Source: Stentor roeselii
Taxonomy: Eukaryota > Ciliophora > Heterotrichea > Heterotrichida > Stentoridae
NCBI GenBank assembly: GCA_006503475.1
Contig: RSEH01000019.1
Span: 62,001-126,000 of the forward strand
Direction: 5' to 3'
Length of the DNA: 64,000 bases
The notes under the pieces were generated by a model that saw only the letters and a list, made by a program, of their open reading frames with translations, did no database searches and was not told the origin of the DNA. A program made the translations under genes and the position numbers. Below are positions 30,101 to 40,608 of the stretch, in pieces (position 1 is the stretch's first letter; each line of letters starts with the position of its first letter).

Positions 30101-33100
30101 CAGGTGAACCAGCAGGATTTTTTTCAAGATCAAGTAAGCCACTTCCATCAAACAACAAGTGAATGACAGTCTCTTGTTGAAAAATGCAGTTAAGTCCCTG
30201 CTGAAGGAACCCAGTGGGACATAAGACACAAGCCTGGTTAATAAGAAAGTACCCAGAATTACAAGTAGTGCATCCATTACAACTATCACAAGTAAAGCAA
30301 TTTAAATAGCATTTTTTAGGAATGCATGTAAGTACAACGCATTGAGAACTGACAGTACTCCAAGTATACCCTGGAGCACAGACACAGACTCCTGATTCTA
30401 GCACAAGGCTCCAATAGCAGATTAAACAAACACTTGAATCTGCACAAGTTAAACATTTTGTATCACAGAGCAAAGATGGGTCATTGCTTGAGTAGTGAAC
30501 GTCGCTTAGACTTAGACATTTACTTTCTTTTGGACAGGACCCGGAAGTGATTGAACAAGTGCAACTTAAAATGTCATCAGAGATCAAAGTCAAGTCAAGG
30601 AACATTGAAATGCTCCATAAAAAACCTTGGAATCCTTGAAAGACTTGACTTGAAATAGTTACTTGTCCTACACTAAAATAACTTCTCACATCATTTATTA
30701 AATGAAGGTCAGGTAGTGAAGAGGTCATGAAAATAACTCCGGAATTGTAAAGAGTCATTGAAGTTGCATCGGTTCCTTGAATGAATACTTTTATTACGAA
30801 ATGATACCAGTTGAGAAGAGTGATTGAGAAATCAATTAAAATTGATTGAGATAAAAGTGAAAGGCTTACCTTGAAAGACCCTCCTTGAAATTCAGCGAAA
30901 AGAGCAGTTTTACTATAAAAGACTCCATCAGCTTCTGGTTTTACCCAAAAGCCCAGAATAAACTCATTTGCAATCATGAGGTTTCTTTGAATATAAGTGA
31001 CTGAAGTGAAATAAGCTCCTCTTGCATCTTGATACATTGGATCGTTCATGTCAGGACTTAAGCCATTGCTTCCTAAAGCAAAGTCTTCAATTAAAGAATC
31101 AACTAAGAATAAAGTGCCGAATCGAACATCAAAGACTTTATTTCCACTGCATGAACAAGAACCTGTTACAAGTTGACATGGATCAGGGCAATCAATCAAT
31201 CGTCTTTCATTCAAATTTCCTTTCAAGTATTCTTTTTCTTCCATTAAATCAGAACCAAATTTAACACCCTGGCATTTTCCACTTTTTAAAAGAAAACCAG
31301 GAAAGCATTCAAGACAAGATCCAGAATTAAAATTTGTGCATTTTAAACAATTTTCATCAAAACAAATGTTGCAGTCTGTGCTTCTCACACATCCTGAATT
31401 GCATTTTAGGTCACATGGTGAACAGCTTCCGTTGTTGAAGAAGGAGAAAATGTCACAGTCTTCTATGCAGGAGAGGAATGTTGAGGGTTCGCAGATTTGG
31501 AGAAATTTTGAGAGTTTTTCGAGTTTTCCGATTGTCACTTGGAAGTTGTGAATGAAACCTGCGAATGAATGGGAAGTGTTTGAGGATAGTTGAAAGGATT
31601 GCTTTTTCATTCGGAGTAAACCTGGAAATGATTGGGAAATTATTTGGAGAGTATTTTGGAAGAAGGAGATTATTGATGATTGCTTGTTCGGGGTTACTGT
31701 GATGGTGAAGTAGCTCCAGATAGCTTCGTTTACAGTCCCTGATACATAAACTTCCTTTAAATCACCCTTATAATCAACCAGCACAATCTTTAAAACATTC
31801 TCAGAACTGAAAACACAAATAGAATCCTTAAGGTAAATCAAAGGAAACACACCTAGTTGATTAGATTTGAACAAAATCCTTATTGAAAATTCAATTGCCA
31901 AAACAATCTTCGATTTACTAACCAAATAACTGTTGCCATCAAAGTAAATCCCTCTTCCTTTAGCATGTACCGGCATTCGACTAGTCAAACTAAAATAATT
32001 GTTCAATTCTCCAAAGTCCCCAGAAGTAAAATCCATTTCCAGAACACTAATCATCGATTCAATCGAACCTTGGTACGCGGTGGGTAGTTCAAAGACACAA
32101 TAATCCCAAGTCAAATAGAATCCTGGATTGCACTGAAAGCATTTCGATAAAGAATCACATAAACTGCATCCAAAATCACAACAAAAAGGTGCTAATTCTC
32201 CGTTATCACATGATAAACAGTCATTTGGTCCGTATCCATCACATTCAATACAGTTTGAGCTCATGCAGGTGTTGCAGTCAGTTCCTCTAACGCAGGGTAA
32301 TTCACAGCTGGACATACAAGCTTGGCAACTGTTTCCATCCCAAAAACTTGAATAGTTGCAGATGTTTAGGTTATAGCTTTCAATAGAAGTTAAAATCAAG
32401 CAGTTGGTAATCATTAATTCATAATAAAATCCTGAAGCCGTATCAGCATGATTAAAATCTCCAATATAATAATACTCAGCTTCTCTTTTAACATCTTCAA
32501 ACTTTTCAAGATCCATGAAAATCTGATCCGTCAAAATCTTAGACCATGAGTTTTTTATTGATAATGAAATAAACGAGCCAGTCTTCTGAGAGAAGTAAAT
32601 ATTCAAGTTATTCCAAGCATTTAAATCGCAGATCACTGAAGCTATTCTGATTTCTTCATGAAAACTAATCTGATTAATAACTCTGATATGAAAGTAAACA
32701 ACTGATTCACTGATAAAAACAGTAAAAACTGTATTATAACTAAATATTACTCCATTTGTTTCAGGTTTGAAGTAAATCTGAAAAGTGAAGCTCGGTGCAA
32801 GACTATGCATTTCTTTACTCCTTAATGCACTTGTCTTGTGAGCAAAAAGTCCACGATCTACAGTCGGGACGAAATTTCTAGAATAGCCAGTGAGTGGCAT
32901 CTTTTCTGACACAAAGGCATCTACCTGCTGAGCTTTTAAAGACTTGTACAAGTAAAAAGCTGCCTGAATCGATAGAGGATTTCTTTCAGGTTCACATGAG
33001 AAGTTCGAAATCACTTGAAAGCCATCTGGACACTTTAAGTGGCAGATTCCATAAACAAGGTAAGTCCCAGAAAAACATTCTTTGCATGTTTCAGTAATTT

Positions 33101-33185
33101 TGTCAAAGGTTCTGCACTTCCAAGTCGAACTGTTCGAAGCTAGCAACAAGATCATGATCGTCAAAGCTTTGAGATATATAGACAT
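27126..33185 (-). CDS. Giant Cys-rich, LamG-like multi-pass surface protein (2 introns)
   Basis: A 2009-aa protein. It begins with a signal peptide (YLKALTIMILLLAS). The ectodomain alternates Cys-rich, growth-factor-receptor/furin-like modules with four ConA/LamG-like domains. Each LamG-like domain opens with a RG-(I/A/L)-(Y/F)-F element and continues FSFQIWF or similar. The longest Cys-rich stretch (about residues 1190-1440) has tandem CxxC units such as CLKCDENECFECKAGYFL. The C-terminal 450 residues hold several transmembrane helices and end in a His/Ser-rich tail (SHDSHHSHHSI). Two 15-nt introns near the 3' end (27843-27857 and 27576-27590) contain stops and join the helices. Proteins of this kind are common on ciliate surfaces and may bind glycans or act as receptors or adhesion factors. 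No kinase or cyclase domain is present. Confidence 0.85.
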
Positions 33186-34524
33186 TTATAAGGATTATTT
33201 AAAAAATTTTCAGGTTTGGTATGAAAGAATAAGATTTGAAGAAAAAGTGGCATGCTTTAAGTGATCTTTGGATTTAGGATTTTAAGGGTTGAGGATTTGA
33301 ATGAATTTTAAAATCGATTTTGATGTTTTTTAGAGTTTTTATATGATTTTCAAGAAAAGGTTTTTTTTAATTTTGGGAATTAAGTCCATTATAGATGATT
33401 TCCTTGAATAAGATTTCAAGATGAGAGGGTTTAAGTAAAGATAAACTTGCTGAATGACTAGGAAACCTTCATCTATATGTAAAAAATTATCTGAAACTAA
33501 GTTTTTTGAAGTAGCTAATTAAATGTTTTAAGTTTTCGGAATACCATTATTCAAATTTAAAATTTCTTATTCAATATTTGCAAAAACTCAACCCAGTCTT
33601 AGAGAACTTAACATTATGAAGTTTTTGCGTTTCGAAAAATGAATTTAAATTCATAATATACTAAAATATAGGAATTTAATTATTTAAAGAAATTATATAT
33701 AAACTAGCTATGTTCAGCTTCGAGTATTTGAAAAATATGAATTCTGTTTAATAGGTATAGCGTAAAATTAAATGGATTTTCTTGAATGATTTTCAGAAAT
33801 TTGAATTATTGTTCTAGTAGGGTTGAAGTGATTCAAACTGCTGAAGATCAGAAAGAATGCCTCAAAAAAATGATTTAGTATAAAGTCTAAATACATGATT
33901 AGGTTAATGTATATTTGGTCTGATAGTATGAGATATATATTAAAAATTTTATTGGAATCTACTCTATGATTAGCAGTATCAGCTTCTCAAATCAACAGTT
34001 ATTGAATGATTATTGACTTTCAGTATGGAATTGAGTTTTTTATGTTTTTTCTCATATAAATAATCAAAAAGGTGTAGAGGTATGCATTTCATTTTAAGTT
34101 TTTTGTTATATAGAAACATATTCATCAAATAATTCTGGTGATGTTTTATATACTTGATTTGGGTTTATTATATATAAGCTAATAATTATGATGATGATTA
34201 TGTCAGGGGAAAGCCCTTAGAATGTATCAAAGGCTTTATTCTGATAATTTGATAATCAATCTAATTGGAATTTATCTCAGAAATCTCAGAGTCACTAATA
34301 TGAAAATGATATTCCTTAAATATAATATGAGTCTATGATGATCAGATTTATAATCTCAATATATTCAATAACTTTATTTACTTTAAGTAGAGGTTATTCA
34401 TCTTCATGAAAATTTCATAAAAAATGTTAATATTTTCCAAGCATTTGAAAAAGTACTTAAGATGAATAAAAATCATTGAAAATTCATGCTTCTACTTAAA
34501 GTCTAATAATAGATTGAAGAAATT
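33186..34524. other. Long AT-rich intergenic region
   Basis: About 1.3 kb between the receptor start and the first small secreted gene. I found no open frame with family resemblance, no RNA gene and no clear repeat. It probably holds the receptor promoter. Confidence 0.6.
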
Positions 34525-35028
34525 CTAAGCCATAGTCTTTAAATCAAACCTAAAAATTAAAGCGCCAGGTCCTCCGTAATTAATTGCAGAAAAAATAGCA
34601 GTATTTAACCCAGTAACCAAATAAGGTAAAACATTGCAATCTTTTTCTGAACCTGCCCAATACCCTGATCCATTGCACCCTATATCTTGACCATTTAAAG
34701 TCATTGTGTGATCATCATCACTCGCAATTCTTAAATTTCCTGCAAAAGGAAGCCCTGGAACATAGAACTGAACTTGAAATTTGATAATTTTATAATCATA
34801 AGAATATTTATAGCTTTCCCAAATCCAAGTGGCTCCAGGAACTGATGCACTCCATCCAGGATTCACCCAACAATTAACTGCCTGGCCTATAGACGACATA
34901 TCAGCACCAAGTATTTTAGTAAAGGAGTCGCTGACTACGGAAATGTTGAAGGCTCTAATAGGAGGCTCTTGGCAGGTGACTTGAGAAAAGACTGGAATCG
35001 GATAAATTTGAAGAAAAACAAATAGCAT
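34525..35028 (-). CDS. Small secreted protein, four-cysteine family, member 1
   Basis: A 167-aa protein with a signal peptide (MLFVFLQIYPIPVFSQV, probable cleavage near SQ-VTC). The mature part has four Cys conserved in the family: TCQEPP, AVNCWVNP, QDIGCNG and EKDCNV. Family signatures are ASVPGATWIW, the strand series FQVQFYVPG, (L)RIASDDDHTMTLNGQDIGC and GLNTAIFSAINYGGPGALIFRFDL. The pattern of two beta sheets with a D-D...(V)NG loop and a late G-x-N-x-(I/A) strand resembles galactose-binding-like or PA14-like jelly-roll domains. A carbohydrate-binding secreted or granule protein is therefore plausible but unproven. It is single exon. It is closest to the gene at 35827, including flanking DNA. 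Confidence 0.75.
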   Translation of the reverse strand: MLFVFLQIYPIPVFSQVTCQEPPIRAFNISVVSDSFTKILGADMSSIGQAVNCWVNPGWSASVPGATWIWESYKYSYDYKIIKFQVQFYVPGLPFAGNLRIASDDDHTMTLNGQDIGCNGSGYWAGSEKDCNVLPYLVTGLNTAIFSAINYGGPGALIFRFDLKTMA

Positions 35029-35826
35029 TTTTTAGAATGACTGCTTTAGTATGGATTTTTACATAGAATTCAATAATAAAGGGACTAAATTTAAAATTTT
35101 TAAAAGTTTGAAGAATTAATCGTGCGCTATGTCTTTAATTTAAATAAAAAAATACAAGGAAATTCGAATTTTTTTTCTTTGAGTTGGTTTTTTCACTTTC
35201 ACTGCTTATTTTGTAATATTAATAAATTAATGATACTAAATTGAAGTAGTATGCACGGATTTTTTATTGTTATCGATTTTTCCAAAAATCATTTTGATTT
35301 TCGATTATAATCGGATTATAGACAAATTCATAGAGAGTTTAATAATTAGTTAATTTTGTGTTTGCCTTTTTGCATATCATTAAATATTCCTATAAACTTG
35401 ATTAGTTTTATTCATCATATACTTTTAAAATTTGAGGAAATCTCTACGCATTCAGATTTTTAATAATAAAGGCTTATAATTTTACCACAATTATCTTAGA
35501 CATTTCAAATATGAATTATTAATCTGAACCATAATCTATACATTTCAATTAATAAATCTATTAAAAGTATAAAAAATTTGAATGATTTCAGATGATGAAT
35601 GAAATACCTACTCTAAAATGCTCTTTACAAAGAGTTCTTAATGAATTGATTAAAAATTCTAAAGAAGATTCATGATTTAATAAATAAATTTATCTTCTTT
35701 AATTAAGTATAATTCATATCCAAAAAATTTCTCTATTTCCAGAGTTTTCTATCATCTTAAACCCTCAAGATGAAATAAAATAATAAAAAAATTCTTCTAC
35801 TTAAACCAAATAATTCACTAATTAAC
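35029..35826. other. Intergenic region between secreted paralogs 1 and 2
   Basis: About 800 bp, AT-rich. The part next to the start of member 1 resembles the region upstream of member 2 (both include a taaataaa-rich stretch after a gtgcgctatg/gtgtgcttag-like string). The duplication therefore included upstream DNA. No further gene is seen. Confidence 0.55.
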
Positions 35827-36330
35827 CTAAACCATAGTAATCAAATCAAACCTAAAAATCAATCCACCATTTCCTCCATAATTTTCAACCGAAAAAATAG
35901 CAGTATTTAGCCCATTAACCAAATAAGGTAAAACATTGCAATCTTTTTCCGAGCCAGTCCAAAAACCCGATCCATTACATCCAATATCTTGACCATTTAA
36001 AGTCATTGTATGATTATCATCAGTCGCAACTCTCAAAGTTCCTGCAAAAGGAGCACCTGGAACATAGAACTGAACTTGAAATCTGACAATTTTATTATCA
36101 TAAGAATATTTGTAACTTTCCCATATCCAAGTCGCTCCAGGAACTGATGCGGTCCATACAGGAGCCACCCAACAATTCACTGCTTGGGCTTTAGTTGACA
36201 TATCAGAGTCAAGTATTTTAGTAAAGGAGTCACTGACTATGGATATGTTGAAGGATCGAAGAGGAGGGTCTTGGCAGGTGACTTGAGAAAGAACTGAAAT
36301 GATGTAAAGTTGAAGAGATATGAGTAACAT
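35827..36330 (-). CDS. Small secreted protein, four-cysteine family, member 2
   Basis: A 167-aa secreted protein very similar to the product of 34525-35028. It has a signal peptide (LLISLQLYIISVLSQ), the four family Cys (TCQDPP, AVNCWVAP, QDIGCNG, EKDCNV), the ASVPGATWIWESYKYSYD stretch shared almost exactly with member 1, and the end GGLIFRFDLITMV. Differences cluster in surface-like positions (GADMSSIG versus DSDMSTKA). Equal length and conserved flanks show a recent tandem duplication. The predicted fold is a single beta jelly roll with two disulfides. The function is unknown; a lectin-like or mucocyst/cortical granule cargo role is inference. Confidence 0.75.
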   Translation of the reverse strand: MLLISLQLYIISVLSQVTCQDPPLRSFNISIVSDSFTKILDSDMSTKAQAVNCWVAPVWTASVPGATWIWESYKYSYDNKIVRFQVQFYVPGAPFAGTLRVATDDNHTMTLNGQDIGCNGSGFWTGSEKDCNVLPYLVNGLNTAIFSVENYGGNGGLIFRFDLITMV

Positions 36331-37169
36331 TTTAGAATGGATGATTTTGAGAGGAGATTGGATTGGATTTGTAATAAATGCACCAAATTTTAGATTTTGG
36401 AACTTTTGAAGAGAATTTGGAGTAGTTTGTGTGCTTAGCTTTAAATAAATTTAACATTTTGGAAACTAGGAGGAGGATTGATCTTAGTATGTCTTGTTGT
36501 TTAATAAATGAGTGTAAAAATTATTTAAGTTTTTTTTGAGTCTATTATTTTCTTTCAGTAGTAACTCTCTAATATTATTTATGATTGATACTAAATTTAC
36601 ATATTTTTGATTGTTTTATTAATACTTATGCATACATTTTTCTTTAATCGAATATACTAAAGAATTTCCTTGATCTACGATTATAAACACATCATCGACA
36701 CAAATACATAAAAAGTTTAAGAAAAATCTTTTGATTATGTACTGGCTTCTTTGCATGTCTCTCATTGTTTATATAAGCTAGTTAATAATGATTGATGAAA
36801 GTTATAAATCTATCTTATTCTGCTTATAAGAAAACAATTATGATAAATTGCCAGAGCTAGAAAATTTTTATAAGAATATTAATCTTTAAACTTTTAACTC
36901 AAATAATGAAGAGATGCCGATTATAATTGCTCTTGAAGAAATGAAGACTTAAATGTTATTTAATGTTTTTATTAAGAATATGAACGTTTTTGTAAATTTT
37001 TTTTCTTAGAGGAAATATTAGAAAATCTGTTCATGATATCATAGAATATATAAGAGTTGAAAGCTGATAATTTTACAAATATGATTTCTAAGCATAATAA
37101 TTATTTAGTTGAAATAATATGTTATTCTATATATAGGTAATATTCTGTGACATATTTATTAGGCTTATA
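36331..37169. other. Intergenic region, divergent promoters
   Basis: About 840 bp of AT-rich DNA between secreted member 2 (minus) and WD40 paralog 4 (plus). No gene or RNA is visible. Both promoters must lie here. Confidence 0.6.
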
Positions 37170-38609
37170 ATGAAAAGAGACGAGGTAATAACCTTTTTTT
37201 CAAGAGAGGTTAATTTGATACCAGAAAAGCATCCAATAACTTTGAAGCACTTTCTGATATCTAAAAGCTCATATCATTTAGCTTCGATATCGACAGATAA
37301 TATTATTTCAACTTGGAACTTAGCACTAAACAAATTTTTGTTTAAATTTTCTTTTGGATTCAACATATGGGCTTCAGCATTTTCAGAAAATGAAAAATTT
37401 TTGATCCTAAGCAATCTTTACAAAATAAGTCTCTTAAACCTTGAACTAAAAGCCATAACATCCAAATTTGAAGTATCTGACAATATTTCTCTTATAATCG
37501 ATTTAAGTTCCAGAAATAAGCTTGTACTTGCAAGTTATCACTGTATTTTTTTCATGATTAACTCGAATCAAAATAGATATGAATGTTTTAAAAAACAATC
37601 AGATGAAGATTTTAGTATCAATTGCATGGTGAATGATGAAAAATTCTTATATATTGGAGGACGATCTGGATATATTCAAAAATTGTGTTTATCTACAGAT
37701 GAAATAATTAAAAAAACTTATCTCTGCGGTCATGAGATCAGTTGCATTTGTCTTATTCAAGATCAAAGAAGTCTTTTGGCAGGACATGAATTTGGTGTTG
37801 TTTATTTTATAAGAGTTTCAAATTTCGAAATCATGAGAACTGTTACTTTTGCAGGTAAAAGAATTGACTTTGTTATATCTGAGAGGGATTATATTTTCGT
37901 TGCTAGTTGGAATAGATATGAAGAGAAAATAGTAAACAATTTAGTTCAATTTAATACAGATTCAGGTAACTATCGAGTAATCCCTCTTGAAAAATATGAT
38001 GATAGACTACCAATTTTATATTCAAACTCTTTTAAAATAATGCTATTTGCTGATAAAAAAGGAAATATAAGAAAATATGATATTCAAAGTGAAATTAATT
38101 CTCTCCTGTTTTCTAATATTTCTCTAAGACTTAATTGTTTCTGTTATGATGAGGCTCAAAAAATTCTATATACTGGTGGAAAAGATGGTTTAATTCAAGT
38201 TTGGGATATCTCTGAAAAAACTTTAATGAAAGTACATGATGAGCACTTTTTTACAATCACTTGCATGCTACTTATGAAGGATCAAAGTATTTTAGCTTCA
38301 GGATCCTCAGGTTCTGATATCGTGCTTTGGGATTTAAAAAATTTTTCTATGATAATCAAGTTCCGAGTCCACACTTTAGCTGTTTTAAGCTTAGTGGAAG
38401 GAATAAATAGCCGATATTTGATTTCTTATTCAAAAGATAAAGTTTTGTGCTTATTTGATGTTGCTGAGAAAAGGTTAAGAAAAAAGATTTTATTACAAAA
38501 TGATGAGAAAATTTCTTTAAAGCGTATTAATAATCGGAAATATTTTATTGAGGTATTTTCAGTTAGAAATCAATGGAATGTAAGAATATGGAAAGATTTA
38601 GATAATTAA
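37170..38609 (+). CDS. WD40-repeat protein, paralog 4
   Basis: A 479-aa member of the WD40 family, separated from paralogs 1-3 by the receptor and two secreted genes. The N-terminus EVITFFSREVNLIPEKHPITLKHFLISKSS is nearly superimposable on paralog 1. Blades include NIISTWNLALN, ILYTGGKDGLIQVWDISEK and ILASGSSGSDIVLWDLKNF. The ending is YFIEVFSVRNQWNVRIWKDLDN, keeping the family RIWKDL motif but not the terminal GC. It is single exon and cytosolic by prediction. Keeping the same strand as the other three suggests the insertion of other genes, or duplication over distance, without inversion. Confidence 0.85.
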   Translation: MKRDEVITFFSREVNLIPEKHPITLKHFLISKSSYHLASISTDNIISTWNLALNKFLFKFSFGFNIWASAFSENEKFLILSNLYKISLLNLELKAITSKFEVSDNISLIIDLSSRNKLVLASYHCIFFMINSNQNRYECFKKQSDEDFSINCMVNDEKFLYIGGRSGYIQKLCLSTDEIIKKTYLCGHEISCICLIQDQRSLLAGHEFGVVYFIRVSNFEIMRTVTFAGKRIDFVISERDYIFVASWNRYEEKIVNNLVQFNTDSGNYRVIPLEKYDDRLPILYSNSFKIMLFADKKGNIRKYDIQSEINSLLFSNISLRLNCFCYDEAQKILYTGGKDGLIQVWDISEKTLMKVHDEHFFTITCMLLMKDQSILASGSSGSDIVLWDLKNFSMIIKFRVHTLAVLSLVEGINSRYLISYSKDKVLCLFDVAEKRLRKKILLQNDEKISLKRINNRKYFIEVFSVRNQWNVRIWKDLDN

Positions 38610-38905
38610 ATTAAAGTCCATCCCTTAAATTAATTTCATTTTAGCATAATAGGTAAATCGAATGAAACCTTGAGTCAGGTATTCATTAAACCAAATAAAA
38701 TTCATTAAAATTTCTTATTATCTCCTAGAACTTCTCATAACTAATGAAATTTTTACATCTATAACCTTTACAATAATTGAAACAATCTCTAAACCCACCT
38801 TCAAATAAAAAATTCAAATCTCCAAAAAAAATCTAACTTAAATAAATCAAAACTTCCAAAATCCAAATCCAAAAACATAATCTCAATAACCTAAACCCTA
38901 AACTA

Positions 38906-39409
38906 TTAAACATCAGCTGTAACATCCAGCCTATAAATCAAAGACCCAGGCCCTCCCCAATTAAACACAGAAATGATCAAAGTGTTTAATCCAGTAACCA
39001 AATATGAAAAAACACTACAATCTTTTTCCGAGCCTGCCCAAAACCCTGACCCTGCGCATCCAATATCTTGACCATTAAACATTACACTGAAATCATTATC
39101 AGCTGCGAGTCGAAGATTCCCATCAGTTGGGACTCCTGGAATGTAAAATTGAGCTTGAAACTTCAGTTGTCTGTAGCTATCCCCATCTTTGTAAGTATCC
39201 CAAATCCACGTCGCTCCTGGAACTGATGCCGTCCATGCAGGGTGCACCCAACAATGAACTGCTTGACCTAAACTTGTCATATCTGAACTGATTAATTGAG
39301 TGAAGTAGTTACTTACTATTGTGAAGTTGAAGGAACGAAGAGGAGGCTCTTGACAAGTCACTTGAGAGGTCACTGAGTGCAGAAGGAGAGGGAAGATTAA
39401 TGGTGTCAT
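38906..39409 (-). CDS. Small secreted protein, four-cysteine family, member 3
   Basis: A 167-aa secreted protein of the same family as members 1 and 2. It has a signal peptide (PLIFPLLLHSVTSQ), TCQEPPLRSFNFTIVS, AVHCWVHPAWTASVPGATWIWDTYK, then FNGQDIGCAGSGFWAGSEKDC and GLNTLIISVFNWGGPGSLIYRLDV. All four Cys are kept. Relative to members 1 and 2 the NCW motif is HCW and a His-Pro follows, features shared with member 4. It is single exon. The 5' flank is short and AT-rich. The gene lies between WD40 paralog 4 and member 4, and its function is unknown. Confidence 0.75.
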   Translation of the reverse strand: MTPLIFPLLLHSVTSQVTCQEPPLRSFNFTIVSNYFTQLISSDMTSLGQAVHCWVHPAWTASVPGATWIWDTYKDGDSYRQLKFQAQFYIPGVPTDGNLRLAADNDFSVMFNGQDIGCAGSGFWAGSEKDCSVFSYLVTGLNTLIISVFNWGGPGSLIYRLDVTADV

Positions 39410-39905
39410 TGTTTATTAGGAGATTTTTATTTTCTTGTTGATGGTTGGTTTGAGTTAGATTTATAGCAGAATAGGTTTAAATTAAGGGGAAATATTTAAC
39501 AGTCAGTTCATAATTTGTATTTATTCCCAACAAATAAGATTTTCCTGATATCATAATCAGTTAACATACAATCCATATCACCTTCATCAAATAGTAAAAA
39601 GCCTATTAGACTTATAATGATAAAATATTTAACTAAAAAAATCTGCATATTTTATTATATTTAAAATCCTTTCAAATTTACATTCAATTTTTATCATCTC
39701 CTTTCAATTTCATTCACTATTCAACCATTTCAAATATCAAAATTTTCTAAAAATCTTCTAATTTCAACCATCTATAATCAAGAAATCCATCTCAAATGAT
39801 AAAAACCCCCTATTCTTTAATCATCCTAAACCAACATCGAAGACTATTCACAATTCTTTATAATCTACTCATCGATTTATCTAAACTACTTAACTAGCTG
39901 ACTAT
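39410..39905. other. Intergenic region between secreted paralogs 3 and 4
   Basis: About 500 bp, AT-rich, pyrimidine-biased on the plus strand in its right half. No gene is seen. Confidence 0.6.
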
Positions 39906-40415
39906 TTAAACCTTTGCCTCTAGATCGAACTTGTAAAGTAATCCAGCAGGACCTCCTCCAGTATTAGTGACAGAAAACTGGGCGGTGTTCATTCCGGCAA
40001 CCAGATAAGGATAAACATTACATTGTCTTTCAGAGCCAGCAGTAAAGCTTGCACCTATGCATCCTACACCTTGGCCATTCACAGTCACAGTATATATATC
40101 ATCAGCAGCTATTCTCAAAGTTCCCGCAGAAGGAACTCCCGGAATATAAAACTGGACTTTATAGTAAACAGTCTGTTGAATTCCAGGATTAGACACAGTA
40201 AATCTATCCCAAATCCAAGTAGCTCCAGGAATAGAAGCAGTCCAAGCAGGGTGTACCCAACAATGAACAGCTTGTCCTTGACTTAGCATATCAGGGCCTA
40301 CAACCTGAGTATATCTGTTGCTAACCACAAAAAAATTCAAAGTTTGAAGAGAAGGGTCCCGGCAATTTTGAGAAGAAACAGAAAACAAGCATGCAACAAA
40401 GAAGATTGCAATCAT
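39906..40415 (-). CDS. Small secreted protein, four-cysteine family, member 4
   Basis: A 169-aa secreted protein. It has a signal peptide (MIAIFFVACLFSVSSQ), then NCRDPSLQTLNFFVVSNRYTQ, AVHCWVHPAWTASIPGATWIWD, VNGQGVGCIGASFTAGSERQC, and GMNTAQFSVTNTGGGPAGLLYKFDLEAKV. The four family Cys are kept, while the first falls in NCRDP rather than TCQ(E/D)P. It has a two-residue insertion before the YYKVQFYIPG strand. It is the more diverged of the four clustered members and closer to the distant copy at 50942 in its end (PAGLLYKF against PAGLLYRL). It is single exon and its function is unknown. Confidence 0.75.
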   Translation of the reverse strand: MIAIFFVACLFSVSSQNCRDPSLQTLNFFVVSNRYTQVVGPDMLSQGQAVHCWVHPAWTASIPGATWIWDRFTVSNPGIQQTVYYKVQFYIPGVPSAGTLRIAADDIYTVTVNGQGVGCIGASFTAGSERQCNVYPYLVAGMNTAQFSVTNTGGGPAGLLYKFDLEAKV

Positions 40416-40542
40416 TATTTATAATCAGAAATAAAAACATGTTGCAATAACCAAGAAAAGACAAAAAATCCTAAAAAATCTTTAAATTAAAGAAAAACCC
40501 TAAAAAATCCTGAAATTTCAAAAAAACTTTAAAATCTCTTCA

Positions 40543-40608
40543 TTTGTCCCTTTTTTAATTAACTAGCATATTTTATTTGTCCCTTTTTTAATTAACTAGC
40601 ATGTTTTA
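40543..40608. repeat. 33-bp tandem duplication over the DYRK 3' end
   Basis: Two adjacent 33-bp units beginning tttgtccctttttta differ at one base (gcatatttta versus gcatgtttta). The right copy includes the last codons and stop of the DYRK gene; the left copy is a duplicate lying just downstream. It may duplicate a 3'-end signal, though this is inference. Confidence 0.85.
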
